A program made the translations under genes and the position numbers. Positions 24,447 through 36,049 of a stretch of 64,000 nt of DNA are shown here, piece by piece. The notes below the pieces were generated by a model that saw only the letters and a program-made list of their open reading frames with translations, did no database searches and was not told where the DNA came from. Source of the stretch: Scylla paramamosain (lineage: Eukaryota > Arthropoda > Malacostraca > Decapoda > Portunidae); the NCBI RefSeq assembly GCF_035594125.1, contig NC_087180.1:16173615-16237614 (forward strand), written 5' to 3'. The number at the start of each line of letters is the position of its first letter. Position 1 is the stretch's first letter.

Positions 24447-24652
24447 ATTTTTATTTTTTTATTTTTTTATTTTTTAAGTTGTCTTGCGAAGGTGGAAGTA
24501 TGTGAGGGATGATACGGTGGGTGGCGGTGGCGTGGGTGGTGGTGTGAAGATGGGGCAGTTGGAGCCTTGTCTGTCTGTCTTGTTTGTCGTTCACTGTTTT
24601 CTTCAACACAATAGTGGTTTCTAGTAATACTCATTGATTTTTAGTCACTTAG

Positions 24653-24755
24653 CTTTTTTTTTTTTTTTTATGTAGGAAGGACACTGGCCAAGGGCAACAA
24701 AAATCCAATAAAAAAAAATGCCCACTGAAATGCCAGTCCACAAAAGGATCAAAGT
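24653..24755 (-). mobile_element. 5'-truncated LINE 3' tail
   Basis: This copy of about 100 bp nearly matches the 3' UTR and tail of the LINE at 60-176: T-run, then ATGTAGGA(A/G)GGACACTGGCC, AGGGCAACAAAAATCCAATA, and TGCCCACTGAAATGCCAGTC. It is in the same antisense orientation and is a dead-on-arrival insertion. Confidence 0.8.
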
Positions 24756-24907
24756 TATCCTTTAGTGAAATTCTGTGCAAATAGTAAAGTAGTGTTAAAG
24801 ATTAGCTCACTACCAGTACTGCTGTGAGCATGGGTAGCATCACTGTACTCCCCTCCAACGACCATCTTGCTTGCAGTGATCGCTGATTCTTATGAAAAAT
24901 TAATTTA

Positions 24908-25085
24908 GTTTTCTTTTCTTTTTATGTAAGGAGGGCTTTGGGCAAGGGCAAGAAAACTACCAAAAAAAAAAAAAAAAGGTCCACCAAACATGCTGGACCT
25001 TAAAGGAGACAGTTCATAGGCAAGTCTAAAATTACCTCTTACGGAAACCTCCTCCTTGAGAGAGTTATAAGTTATAGGTGTTGTC
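24908..25085 (-). mobile_element. Diverged LINE tail, second subfamily
   Basis: It begins on the plus strand with TTTTTATGTAAGGAGGGCTT and GGGCAAGGGCAAGAAAA, then an A-run and GGTCCACCAAACATGCTGGA. On the minus strand the first part still reads like the end of the LINE protein (ITYNSLKEEVS, compare SYDLNSFKREIS in the element at 60-2470). It is related to the copy at 42415-42560. Confidence 0.65.
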
Positions 25086-25280
25086 ATCACCTGCTCGGGG
25101 TCCACGCTGCTTGAGCTGGACCAGAGAGCCGCTGATATGTAATGGCTACTTAGCTCTAATTGACAATATATGATTACTTATATGTAAACTCCAGGATCTA
25201 ATGTAACAAGGATCTTTTGTGCATGTGTCCCTGAATCTATCAATCTCATTACCTGCAAGAGAACGTCCATTCATGTGGTC

Positions 25281-25456
25281 CAGTGATTCGCGAACTGTGC
25301 GCCGCGACGATCACCAAAGTGCGCCGCCTAATTTTCTTAAATAGATGTGTTCTTAAACTTGTATCGTTTAATAGCCTACACTACACTGGCTACAGGGTTG
25401 GTGCGCCTGTGAAGTCCAATATAGTGAGCCACCAATCAGCAGTCTGAGAACCACTG
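25281..25456. mobile_element. hAT-like nonautonomous element (MITE)
   Basis: A 176 bp segment bounded by imperfect inverted ends: CAGTGATTCGCGAACTG at the left, and CAGTGGTTCTCAGACTG when the right end is read in reverse complement. The CAGTGGTTCTCA-type terminus is typical of hAT elements. It contains GTGCGCC-type subterminal repeats. No clear 8-bp target duplication was seen. Confidence 0.5.
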
Positions 25457-25664
25457 ACGTAACCTATATTTATCCTTGTCACAGGTGCAGGTATCTAGAG
25501 CCATTTAATTAGTTAGTCGTTTATTCAAGTCACTTACACTTTATCTGTGGGTGCATAAGTCTCTACATACTACAGCTGAAAAAGTTAAGTTTCATACACT
25601 TAAAAAGGTACAACACATACACGTCTTGTTACATTATGCATTGTACCGTCAGTGGCATAGGCAG

Positions 25665-25666
<2 letters not shown>

Positions 25667-25734
<68 letters not shown>
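25667..25734. repeat. (CT)n microsatellite
   Basis: A pure CT run of 34 units. Confidence 0.95.
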
Positions 25735-25737
<3 letters not shown>

Positions 25738-26606
25738 TTATTACTACAAGGTGTTGTGCGTTTAAGTCGATAATTTACAATCCAGCCAGGCAATCCAGCC
25801 AGGCACAGTTTGCTGCACCAAGGTGATGTGGGCAGTTTGACAGGATATGGTTGTGGAGGTGTAGCCTGGAATGGCGGGTGATTTGTTTATAAATATGCTG
25901 GTAACCTTGAGACACTAGAGGTAATATTAGAAAATGGTGAAGAAAGTGCTGGGAGGATGATACCCGGTTTCCAAGTCACATTAATCTGCATTTGGCTGTC
26001 ACTTCATTATCAAGTTATGGTCATTATTATTGATCTAAGCACTTTGGAATGTGACAAAACGCAGTGGTCACGAAAACAACGTAAAACAGTTATAGTAATA
26101 GAAAATAACAGAAAAATCGCCAAGTTGTGAATACATGACAGTAGCCTATCACTCTCATTTTCCTAACTATACTAAATTTGTGCAATACGCCGGGTTGAGT
26201 AGGGATGGCTGGATACACTACAGTACATACTCGCATCTACTGGCCTATCATGCCCTTATCTCTAACTTCGCGGTATTCTCTAAGACTGCTTTTGGGAACT
26301 ACTCCGTTGATAGATGATAGAAGACTAGACAGGCAGCATAAGAAAGAACTCTACATGAGAAATAACCAGAGAACAACTCTCAACTTTTCGTATTAACTTC
26401 TTAATGACTCAGGCAGTCCGCATTCATCATAATCAAGAACAATTTTAAATAGTTCACTATGGGAAATGAAGCGACGATAACTGCCCAGGGAGTTTGCGAA
26501 TGCTCTAGTAGGAAGAGAGGGACGTGTAGGCAGCGTGGTGTACCTGAGTAATGTAGCAACACATTGTAATCACTAGGTTATGTTTTTGGACAGATATTTT
26601 AACGCA

Positions 26607-29600
26607 TCAGAACTTATTGGTTGTCGTGGGTCGCTGTGTACGAGTGGGTTCTGAGTCGGCGAAATACTGCAGGAAGGCTGGCATCTCGTCCTCGCGTTTG
26701 GAGGCAGATGGTGTGGCTTGTTCTGTGGAGTTGACATGTCCCATCAGCCAGTAGGTGTCCATTTGCACCTCCTGCAGGGTTGAGAGGGCAAAGGTTAAGG
26801 AACAATAGTGACCTCCAGTTAGTAACAAGACTTATCTGCTGGAAAATAAACTTGACAACGTGTTATCAGCCTGAAGGTGTCCATTTTAAACTCCAGGATT
26901 AAGAGGGCAAAGGGTCAAGAAACAATTGTGACCTCCGGTTGGTAGCAAGACTTATCTGTTAATAAGTGGATGACATATAACAGATAATACATGCGGCCAC
27001 GTACTGTTAACTGGTTCCTTTCTCTAATTAAACTATACCTACTGAGGGCAGCTGACACTCACCTGGCCGTTCTGCACACGGTACTTGCTGATCACCTGAA
27101 GGCGTTTGTGGAACTCAATATTGTAACGACCCGTTTGCGCCAGGATCTTGTAGGTGGTCTCGCTGATGTGTATCTTCATGGCTGCGAGTGTTCATGTTGG
27201 GAGTGTCAGTTTCATTACAAAAGTCATGGTAAACTTTTAGAATCATCATCATAAGGAATCTAGAATCTTAAAGTTTATTGAGTCACGAAAGCGTTTCCTC
27301 TCCTTAAACTGGCATGCCTTAACAAAGGAAAAAAAGTCTTATCTATCAACCTATCGATTAAGACAAGTTACAAAGATATTAGTGAAGAGCCTCCATTATA
27401 AAGTACGCTTTAGAGGACAGGACAATCTCAGTCAAGCATCATCTCGAAGCCAATCAGACAAGGGAGTAAAGATAAGACGTCTGACGACACACTCACGCTT
27501 GCCGCTGCTCTCCATAAAGTGAGCCGATGTGATCGTCTTGCCGAACATACAGTAGCGGGGCATCTTGGTGCCAACCACGCCTGAAACAAAAGGAATTTCA
27601 GTCTTATGCAGAGGGACTGACAGTTCATTCATCTTCGGTTTCCTAATACAAGTAGACTCTCCTGGTTTGCTATTTTCAGCTCATAAACAAGCTAGAGAAG
27701 GGTTCGTTGTATGCGAAGGAAGGTTATGAAAGTTCTGAATGAAGGTTGAATACAGTCTCATTTTTGGATGACTCGTGTAACTCACCGGCGACGCAGGTTC
27801 CCGAGTGGACGCCGATCCTGACCTGCAGCCTCTCGCCCTTCTTGTGCAGCAGCTCAAACCTGGACACCACATCCAGAAGCTGCAGCGACATCTCCGCGAT
27901 CTCTACTGCGTGACGTTCCCCTGAGCAGAAGCAAAGATTGTAAAGCATCCTACTATGCTTCTAACCTTTGTATGTGTACCTTTACTGACCTCATATATCG
28001 CCACATCCACAATCTCAAAGTAAATTAATTCTTGACTGACGATCCTCTATTTCTCCTCCGTTCTTCCCACTCTTCCGGTACACTTACTGTTTTGAGGTTA
28101 AGCATTATCTTCCACTATCACTCCATTGTATTCTTTCATTGAACATCATGTTGCTGGAAGATTACGAGCGAAGGCTACATAATACTGATTGGCCGTTACT
28201 TGCGACTCACCATTCCTGTTGGGCAGTCCAGAGACCACCATGTAAGCGTCCCCGATCGTCTCCATCTTGTACACGTCATACTTTTCAATGCAGGAATCAA
28301 ATTGTTTGTAGAGGGTGTTCAGAAGCATCACCACCTAAGGAGAGGGACATTGGAGGGTCATATTTCGGGGGTAAGATTAGAATTTGTAGGAAATGAATGA
28401 CTTCTGGCTAAGCTTAAAAATGGTGAGGGAGGAATGCACTGATGGGATAGAATGACAGGCTGAGACGCTTGTGGAAAGAAACTGGGAATACTGTGATTGG
28501 AGAAGGGAATTTTCCACACAGGGATACGAAGAATGAGGGAAAAATACTTTGAGAAGATTCGGTGCCGTTAATAGTGTATGTGTTAGGAATAAGACAAGAT
28601 TTGCGTGTTTCTGGGTGGAAAGTTAGGCTACATCTTTTCTCATCTTTTTTTGCTGATCTGTTGACTATAATATATATATATATAAATCCCTATCATTACC
28701 ACCACACTTTTCCATTATTCTCCTCACATATCTCGCTATCGTCCTCTCCACAGCCTGATGTTAACAAATGGCTCCTCCCTCGTGTCTTATCTTTGCCATA
28801 TCACACCGCACTGTTGCCACCTGCTGCTTCTCACCACAACCGTCTGTCAATTGTGATTATTTAGATAATTAACAAGTAAATGTAAATGGTGATTGTAAAA
28901 AGAAAAAAAGGTCTATTACTATTACATTTTAGTGTTATGGATTAATTCAAGGCTTCTTCACTAAAATCTTCAAGGGAACAAGACAAGTCACAACAGTGTT
29001 CTCGAGTTTACCTTACTTGTGAGGAACAGCAGGCAAGAGTGTGTGAATAATTCAGAGGGAAAAAAGGAAGAGAAATCCACTATTACTAGTACTGTGCATT
29101 CGGTTGTAGACTCTGATGTTCCAGCCTAACACTTCCATAGAACAGAGGAAGAAAAAGATTCCTGCCCATGCTTAGTAAAATGTAGAGAAACATCCTTGCC
29201 GCAACCCTAGCATTCGGTTTTGTCTGGCTCAGAAAGAAAACGGATGCTCTGAGAGAAATGCTTGCCACCACCCACCTGCAGGGGACTACTCTCTGAGGAA
29301 ATACGAGTGAAGCCAACAATGTCACTCAGGTAGATCGTGACTGACTCAAAGTACTCAGCAGGGACCTGTAGGAAATATTAAGGGAACAAGGACATCATTC
29401 AGAAAACAGGCTTATCTATGGAGGGTAATGTCAACCTGAGATGTCTTCTCTCACGAGATTGTAACATTTCCTCATACTGCTTTGGGTTTAATAACTAATA
29501 ATAAGAACCGAAAAAAAATAAAAGACCCTCAGTAATGAACTTCAGAGGAACAGGAAAAGACAAGAGAAGCAGGTCGTGGCAGTGGGTGGAGGCATTGCAC

Positions 29601-32600
29601 CTGCTTGGACTGTTTCAGGTAGTGGGCCACGGAGCGGGGCAGCAGCTGGTACACGAGATTATCACTCTTTCGTTTCTCTTTCTTCACCTCGGTGGACTTG
29701 GCAATCAGATCGATGGCGTACACCTGAGGGATACAGTGTTATTAAGCTAACAGGTGAAAGGTAAATATCTATCTGTGTCCCTCCAGCACCAACAAAGATG
29801 GACACCTGCACTCGCTCCCTCACACATCTGTGCATGCTATTACACCTACGAGTACACGCGCTACATATTGCTTCATCTACTGTACGAATACGCTCCTGCA
29901 TTTACTTCATATGCACGTATATATTTTAAAAGTTCACATCCGCTATTTCATTATTATGCCGAATGATTTTGTCTTCAGGTTTTTCCTTTAGTTTCTCTTC
30001 CTACTCTGCCTCGTTTCGGCTTTCTACAGTACTATCTATCATTTCTCCCTTTGACTTGAACCTCTAAACTCAATCCTACAACGCAACGCCATATTTTTAT
30101 TTATTTATCTTTTTTTTTTTTTTTTTTTTTTATCTTACGTGGATGAGGTTGGTGGCACGGCGGACCAACAGAATGATGATGGGCGAGATGATCAACACCA
30201 GCACCAGCACCGCCAGGGCCATGTTGTACTGACTGTCGGCAAGTGTCATCTGGTCCTCGATGGCGATCCTGTTGAAGAGTTCATTAGGGAGCCACCGTGA
30301 CCATTAATCAACTGTCAGATTAATGGCTCCTCAATAAGGAGTCAGTTAGGCTCATGAAGGATAATCGCTTGTTTCTGAATCCAAATTTTGAGTCTTTGAT
30401 GGTGTGTTCACTAAATATTCCTCGTTTTCCAAAGACTGGGAGTGACTTGCTAGAGAGATGAAAGCTTTGGCAATCAACACTGCACTGATTAAAAAGCTCA
30501 GCCCATCCATCTTGCCTCTACAACTCTTCCGCTATTCCTCACCCTTCCCGCTTGGCCACACACCTGATGTCGGCCACCAGTAGCGCCTCCACTTCTCGGA
30601 TAGAGTCAATGAAGCCAGCGGTCTCCTGCATGTACTTGTCAGCCATCTGTAGAGATCCCACCCGCTGATCGTTACCGATGATCTCACTTCTGTAATGCCA
30701 CCTCGAGGTTAATGTCACTTCTAACATGACAAGAGGCTTTAGGTACGGATATCACTTAGTGGCCTTCAAAGTGCTATTGCAACTTAATTTAGCGTTTGTG
30801 CCTAGAATAGCTAATAATATTCCAAGCGTTTCTGCCTCTACTGATCCTCTTTCTCCTATTTACCTGTAAATGAAGTCGATGTCTGTCCCAACAAACCTGT
30901 ACGTGACGGCAGTTGCTTTGTTCCTCATGATCTTCTCGTACAGAAGGCGGCTGGCTCGCTCAGAGAGGGCCCGGGTCTGGTTTAGCCAATGCCAGGCCTG
31001 TGATGTCCCCTCCACCCACGTCAGGTAACTAGGCTGGTCGAGTGTTCCTGTGACAACCGAAACGTTATCGAATTTCCAACGCTAAAGAGGATATCTTTTT
31101 ATTTCTTGCTGAAACAGCTCCTATGAATTTGTGCGTTTTGTTTCGTCTCCGCCACTTTTTATCCCTGCTCCTCACTGCTAACTCTGCTTGTAAATAGGGT
31201 TTATTCATCTTTGTGTGAAGTGCGCCCCTTCCGGTATAAGTAATTTTAAGGTATGATTTCACTTGACCAACTTTATTATATAGTGTGATATCAAAGACTT
31301 TTCGTTTCGTCAACTCCCCTTTTTTAAATGAGTGTCTTCAGTTTCTTCTATCCCATCTACATCTCTTACTGTCATCTGCCGCTATTCTCATAGTTACTAT
31401 ATTGTTGCTTTATTGACTACACGTGGTTTGCTTTGATTGGCCTTTAGCGTCGCCTTACCTTTGAGGAAGTAAGCTGCCCCGTACACCAAACTGATGCCAA
31501 ACTGCTCCTCGCTCTTCATCACATTTTTGTAGGAGATTAGGGTCCTGCGGTCACAGAGGAAAAGGTTCAGAGGGGGTGCACAGAAGCAGGGATGTAAGTG
31601 TGGCATAATGGATTAATTGTTATTACTGTTTGACGTTCATTACATTGAAATCCTTATCTTCTTTTGTTCTTTATCCTCCTATAATCTCTATACTCCTCAT
31701 ATTGGTGTTCTTACTCATGCCACCACCTCCACGACCGTCACCACTTCTACTGCACAAAATTTTTATTCCCAATCACCTCTAATTACCTTCCAGTCACTTG
31801 CGGTTTCTCAGTGGAGGATATAGCACTGTCTCACGAACCTAACCGGTGCCATAGCTCATTTTTCATTTCCCTCTCTCCGCATTCTTTATCTTCTTATCAT
31901 TACTTCAAATCTTATCCTTTGCGCCCTAATCCTCACGGCCGCAGATTTCCTGCTCTTACGCTCTTACCTCCACAGCGATGAAGCATCCGCCTGATTGATG
32001 GTGTTCGAGAGTGCCTTCAGCAGCAGTCTGTTGGCGTTATTGTACCAAGACACTACCTTGGTCACCTGCGTCTCCAGAGGGTTGATGGAGTCCCTGGGAA
32101 ATGGAATTAGAGCAGGAAGAGTTTAAGAGATGTGATTTGTTTCCGTTCTGCTTCTCATGCTGTGCTGTGCGTCTTCATAGCAATCGCAACACCGGTCAGG
32201 CCTAAGAAGATTACTTTTTGATAAGGAGGATGCGGTCTCTGCCTGCTGCGTGACTGCCGTAGGACTTATTGACGTATTGATGTCGGGAAATCTAATGACG
32301 AACCTACACGAGGTCATTTCTTTCACTCTCTCGCCTCGTCTTTACGGAAACATCAATAAATCAGGCATGGGGATCATCTTTACGTGTTTTAGAAGGTGGT
32401 TAGGGAGGAAGAGAAACTGACGGAGGGCTGGAAACTTCTTCAGGGACTTTCTATCTCCCAAAAAGCATGAGAGAGAAAAAAAAAGGATACTACAATAACA
32501 AAACATACCTGGTTAATTATACCTTTTGATTATCTACAACTCACCTGAAGTCCTGGAGTCTAATCTGGAACCGGACGCGGGACTTGAAGGGTCTGGATCC

Positions 32601-33513
32601 GGGTAGGTCGGTCTGGTACACCTTGGGCCATTGCCTCATGCTCTCGATGATGAAATTGGTCCGGTCAAACACGTTGGTTATATTCATCCTGAGGGAGACA
32701 CGAGCATAAAGTTACTTACGATATGACTGAGTAGAATGCTCCTTTTAGCCACTGGTTTGCATTGCGCTTTGATTTTATGCGTTAGAACTCAAAAATATGA
32801 TAAAAAGTCCATCCAAAGAACAGAACCCGCGAGACCTGCCTGAGGGTACTGGAGGCATTGGACAAGATGTAATATCCAACCTCGGTTCTCTCTAGTTGCA
32901 GAGCACGCAGGAGCTCGCCAACCTGTACCGCATCTTGCACCTTTTTTTCACATGCGTTAGTAATGAGAAGATGATCAGAGAAATACATGTTGTTAATCTG
33001 TGAACGTGTTGTATATAGCTCTTTACATATTGGTAGTTAATGTTACAGCAACGTACAATATGAACTTATAAACATAACATATCCTTTACTTGTCTTCGGG
33101 AAGTGAGAATATTGTTATTTACAGTTTCAGCATCTTACGTCATAAACTTACAGGCATAACATATCTACCTGTGCCTTGTAGTGTTAGAATATTTGAAGAT
33201 TGCACTATAGAAAGAACTCCCTTGATAAGAATCCATAGAAGGGAGCGTGAAGGACACACCTGCAAAGCCACGTGTGTTACGGTGCCCTGGTTCCTGACGG
33301 CGCTAGACATGGCGATGCAGTTCTGGGTGATGAGAGCCACGATGGGGATGAAGGGCAGCACTAGCATCTGACGGAGCGAGAGCAAAGGAGCACCGCGTCA
33401 TTGCCTTCTTCAGGTATATAATTTTTTTTTTTTCAAGGAAGAGTTCATTAATATCCATTCATTTATATATCTATTGTACTTATCTGTCAATGAATGAATG
33501 AATGAATAGATCA

Positions 33514-33565
<52 letters not shown>

Positions 33566-33707
33566 GCCTGTGTGTCAGTCTCTATCTATCTATCTGTCTG
33601 TTCGCCGTTATATCTACATATCTTGCTACTTACCTATCAGTCTATTTGTCCATCTATCTGTCTACTTATCTACATACCTACCTACCTATCTGTATCTGTC
33701 TATCTAC

Positions 33708-33744
<37 letters not shown>

Positions 33745-33907
33745 CAAGGAGCGAGAGAGGGGGAAGGACCTGCACAAGATGGAGGATTCTGCCGCGTGTG
33801 GAGACAGGGTTGAAGTAGAGCCAGCCAACCCGCACCGACACCAGCGTGATCTCCTCCAGGGAGCTGCCGGACGCCCCCGATAGGTCGTCCATCTCCTCCT
33901 CCTCCAT
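26607..33907 (-). CDS. Membrane guanylyl cyclase with extracellular NIT-like domain (NIT-GC)
   Basis: Sixteen coding exons: 33907-33770, 33367-33260, 32922-32840, 32688-32545, 32093-31968, 31544-31459, 31047-30864, 30689-30564, 30268-30139, 29723-29601, 29365-29276, 28334-28211, 27920-27786, 27580-27497, 27181-27063 and 26771-26607 (stop TGA); 1965 nt, about 654 aa, in frame. Order: acidic N-terminus ([11 protein letters not shown]), TM1 ([13 protein letters not shown]), an all-alpha extracellular region of about 280 residues starting [16 protein letters not shown] (NIT-type LQxER), TM2 ([19 protein letters not shown]), a coiled linker ([20 protein letters not shown]), then a class III cyclase domain. 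There is no kinase-homology domain. Metal ligands are in YLSDIVGF (Asp431) and METIGDAY (Asp475); guanine selectors Glu471 and Cys543 are kept. The catalytic Asn and Arg sites carry Thr550 and Phe554. The first exon's ATG is a candidate start and its donor (GTCCTT, or GTGCAG six nt earlier) is weak. Confidence 0.88.
26753..26962. repeat. Tandem duplication of the last-exon acceptor of the cyclase gene
   Basis: A unit from about 26753 (AGGTGTCCATTTGCACCTCC...) recurs 122 nt downstream from about 26875 (AGGTGTCCATTTTAAACTCC...). Both end in GACCTCC(A/G)GTT(A/G)GTA(A/G)CAAGACTTATCTG. The first unit contains the start of the last coding exon and its acceptor. The second unit, inside the intron, carries a decayed copy in which CTGCAG has become CCTGGAG in the coding sense. 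Confidence 0.7.
33490..33744. repeat. GAAT and TCTG/TCTA tetranucleotide microsatellite
   Basis: GAAT units (about 33490-33507) are followed by mixed TCTG, TCTA and CCTA tetranucleotides up to 33744, ending 26 nt before the first coding exon of the cyclase gene, inside its intron 1. Confidence 0.9.
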
Positions 33908-36001
33908 GCCTGCTAAAGAGAGTGATAGGAAGGCAAATTAAGTGGTGCTTTTACGTTTGCGTCTCATTACGCACCCAAAAAGTGACAGTAGGGCAAGGTA
34001 AGTGGTGTTATTACTACGTACGTTTGTATTTCATCAGGGTCCCCAAAAATACATAGATTTTTTCTCGTGTTTGAAATTCAGTCATATTTTGTTTTTATTC
34101 GAAATTTCTTGTCATACTTTTGAGTTAGAAATTTGTTGTGGTACTTTTGTTTATGTTCAAAGTTTCTGTTATGTCTGCATTTGATCCCTATCCATTCATC
34201 TCGTTAAGCTGAATTAGCTCCATTCATCTCTCCCATATAATTTACTCATCTGTCCCCGTTAGATTACCGACTCTATATTTATTCATCATTCTCTTAGTTT
34301 TTTTTCTCAATGTTCCTCTCCCAGCACGCTCATATCATCACTCATATATTCATAACTCATCCACGTCATCTACTCATATTTCCTCATCAGCATTTCCTTT
34401 TTAATTCATCACGCTCCTACTCTCAACTTGTAATTCAACCGCTGCTTCATGAGCGGAGAGATTCTGGATTTCGGAGCTTCGAGAGTACTTTAAGCACTGG
34501 TGAGGGTTAGATCTCATGTTCGGGGAGTCTGTGAGGCTTTGGATCAGTGTTCAGTGGCTGGGAAGAGAACAAGAAAGAGAGAGTGAATGAAACACGAATG
34601 ATAAGTCCTCCGTCTTTCTTAGTGAATCATTTTGCTTCACCTCAGTTTGCCTCAGGACCAGATCGCGGCGGGGCGTTGTGCTACACCAACATTCACACCA
34701 AAGAGTAAGTCATCACCGTGTGGGCCTCGTTGCTGTTTCAGATAATACAACACCGTAGTTTTGATCATTGCCAGGTGTTATAGCTCTGGTATCTCTAATC
34801 GCTAACTTGGCCCGGCGCGGTGTTCAGATGTAGGGAAGTCACGCACACTGGTATGTCTATAGTTAGGTGTTCTGTCACGTGTGTGGATGATTACAACAGC
34901 GGTGACGAAGCACACAAGAAGTCATGCTAGTGGAGGTGAAAAATGGATAGCGGTAACTAAGAGAAGGTTCCTCTTTTCACCCACAGCTGCGATAATTCAC
35001 AAGAATTACGTAGTCCAAGTATCATTTATTCTCTAAACTAGTCAAAACTTCTGTGGAATCACTTACAACTTTTATCATCCAAGAATGTTGTACTACTACT
35101 ACTACTACTACTATTACCTATTTCATTTAAACACAAAAAATCCATTATAACTGATAAAAAGTATATTATGTAACAAAATCCACGGTAATATGAAAAGCAC
35201 CACTCACAAAAAAAAAAGAAAAAAAAAAAAAGGAACAGTCCACAGTAACTAAATTTTACAACTAAAAACACATTCCGCGACCAGTGGTAGATTTGATAAC
35301 GTTACGGTGCTAACCTTGCCGTGCTTCACCTGACCACGAACCAAGGTCACTCGTATCCCTCTGGAAGACAGTTGACGCTGAGAAGAAGAGCAGGACACAG
35401 ACAGGGTGTTTCTGGCGGGAGGTGGCGGATGGTGGGCGGGGAGTTAGGGCGGCTGCGCGAAGTCTAAAGAGAGGAGGAGGAGGAGGAGGAGGAGGAGGAC
35501 ATGACAGGAGACACGTTCATCCGTTATTTCTCTTTACTCATCCCCAGCATTCAGAAGCTTACTTATCCATTTCTTCATTTTATCCATTTTTTTTTTAGAA
35601 CAACTGAAGAACGAGTAAAAATGTCAGTTTTCGAAATTTAGGAAGGCTTTTAAAACTAATTTTAATCCAAATGACTTGCATAAATTTCCCTCGTAAAAGA
35701 TGGGAATGCTACAGTGGCCTTGAACTGAACAGCACATGACAATGTTTTTTTTTTTTTTAAATAATGGACGTTTTTTTTTTAGCACTATTCGCAACCAAAC
35801 AATCTGTATAGCTTTCGTTAGTTATGAAAAAAAAAAAAAAGATTATGGCGACTTGAATGCCTCGTGATCATATTTCAAATCAGCCACTTACCTAGCGACA
35901 CATCTATTGAAACTCCTAATACATAAAGACTTAGATAAATACAATACTCGATTCTCTTTATACTAATTCAGGTGCTTATCTTTGAATAAGAATAAACGTA
36001 C

Positions 36002-36002
<1 letters not shown>

Positions 36003-36048
<46 letters not shown>
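36003..36048. repeat. (AAT)n microsatellite
   Basis: About 15 AAT units. Confidence 0.95.

Positions 36049-36049
<1 letters not shown>

Larger units (their letters stand above)
21845..26606. other. Intergenic, repeat-rich
   Basis: Between the transporter and the cyclase no gene is recognised. A possible plus-strand exon (about 23120-23272, ending at a GTAAGT donor) and an open stretch at 24151-24371 resemble no known family. Microsatellites, two LINE tails and a MITE are listed separately. Confidence 0.5.
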
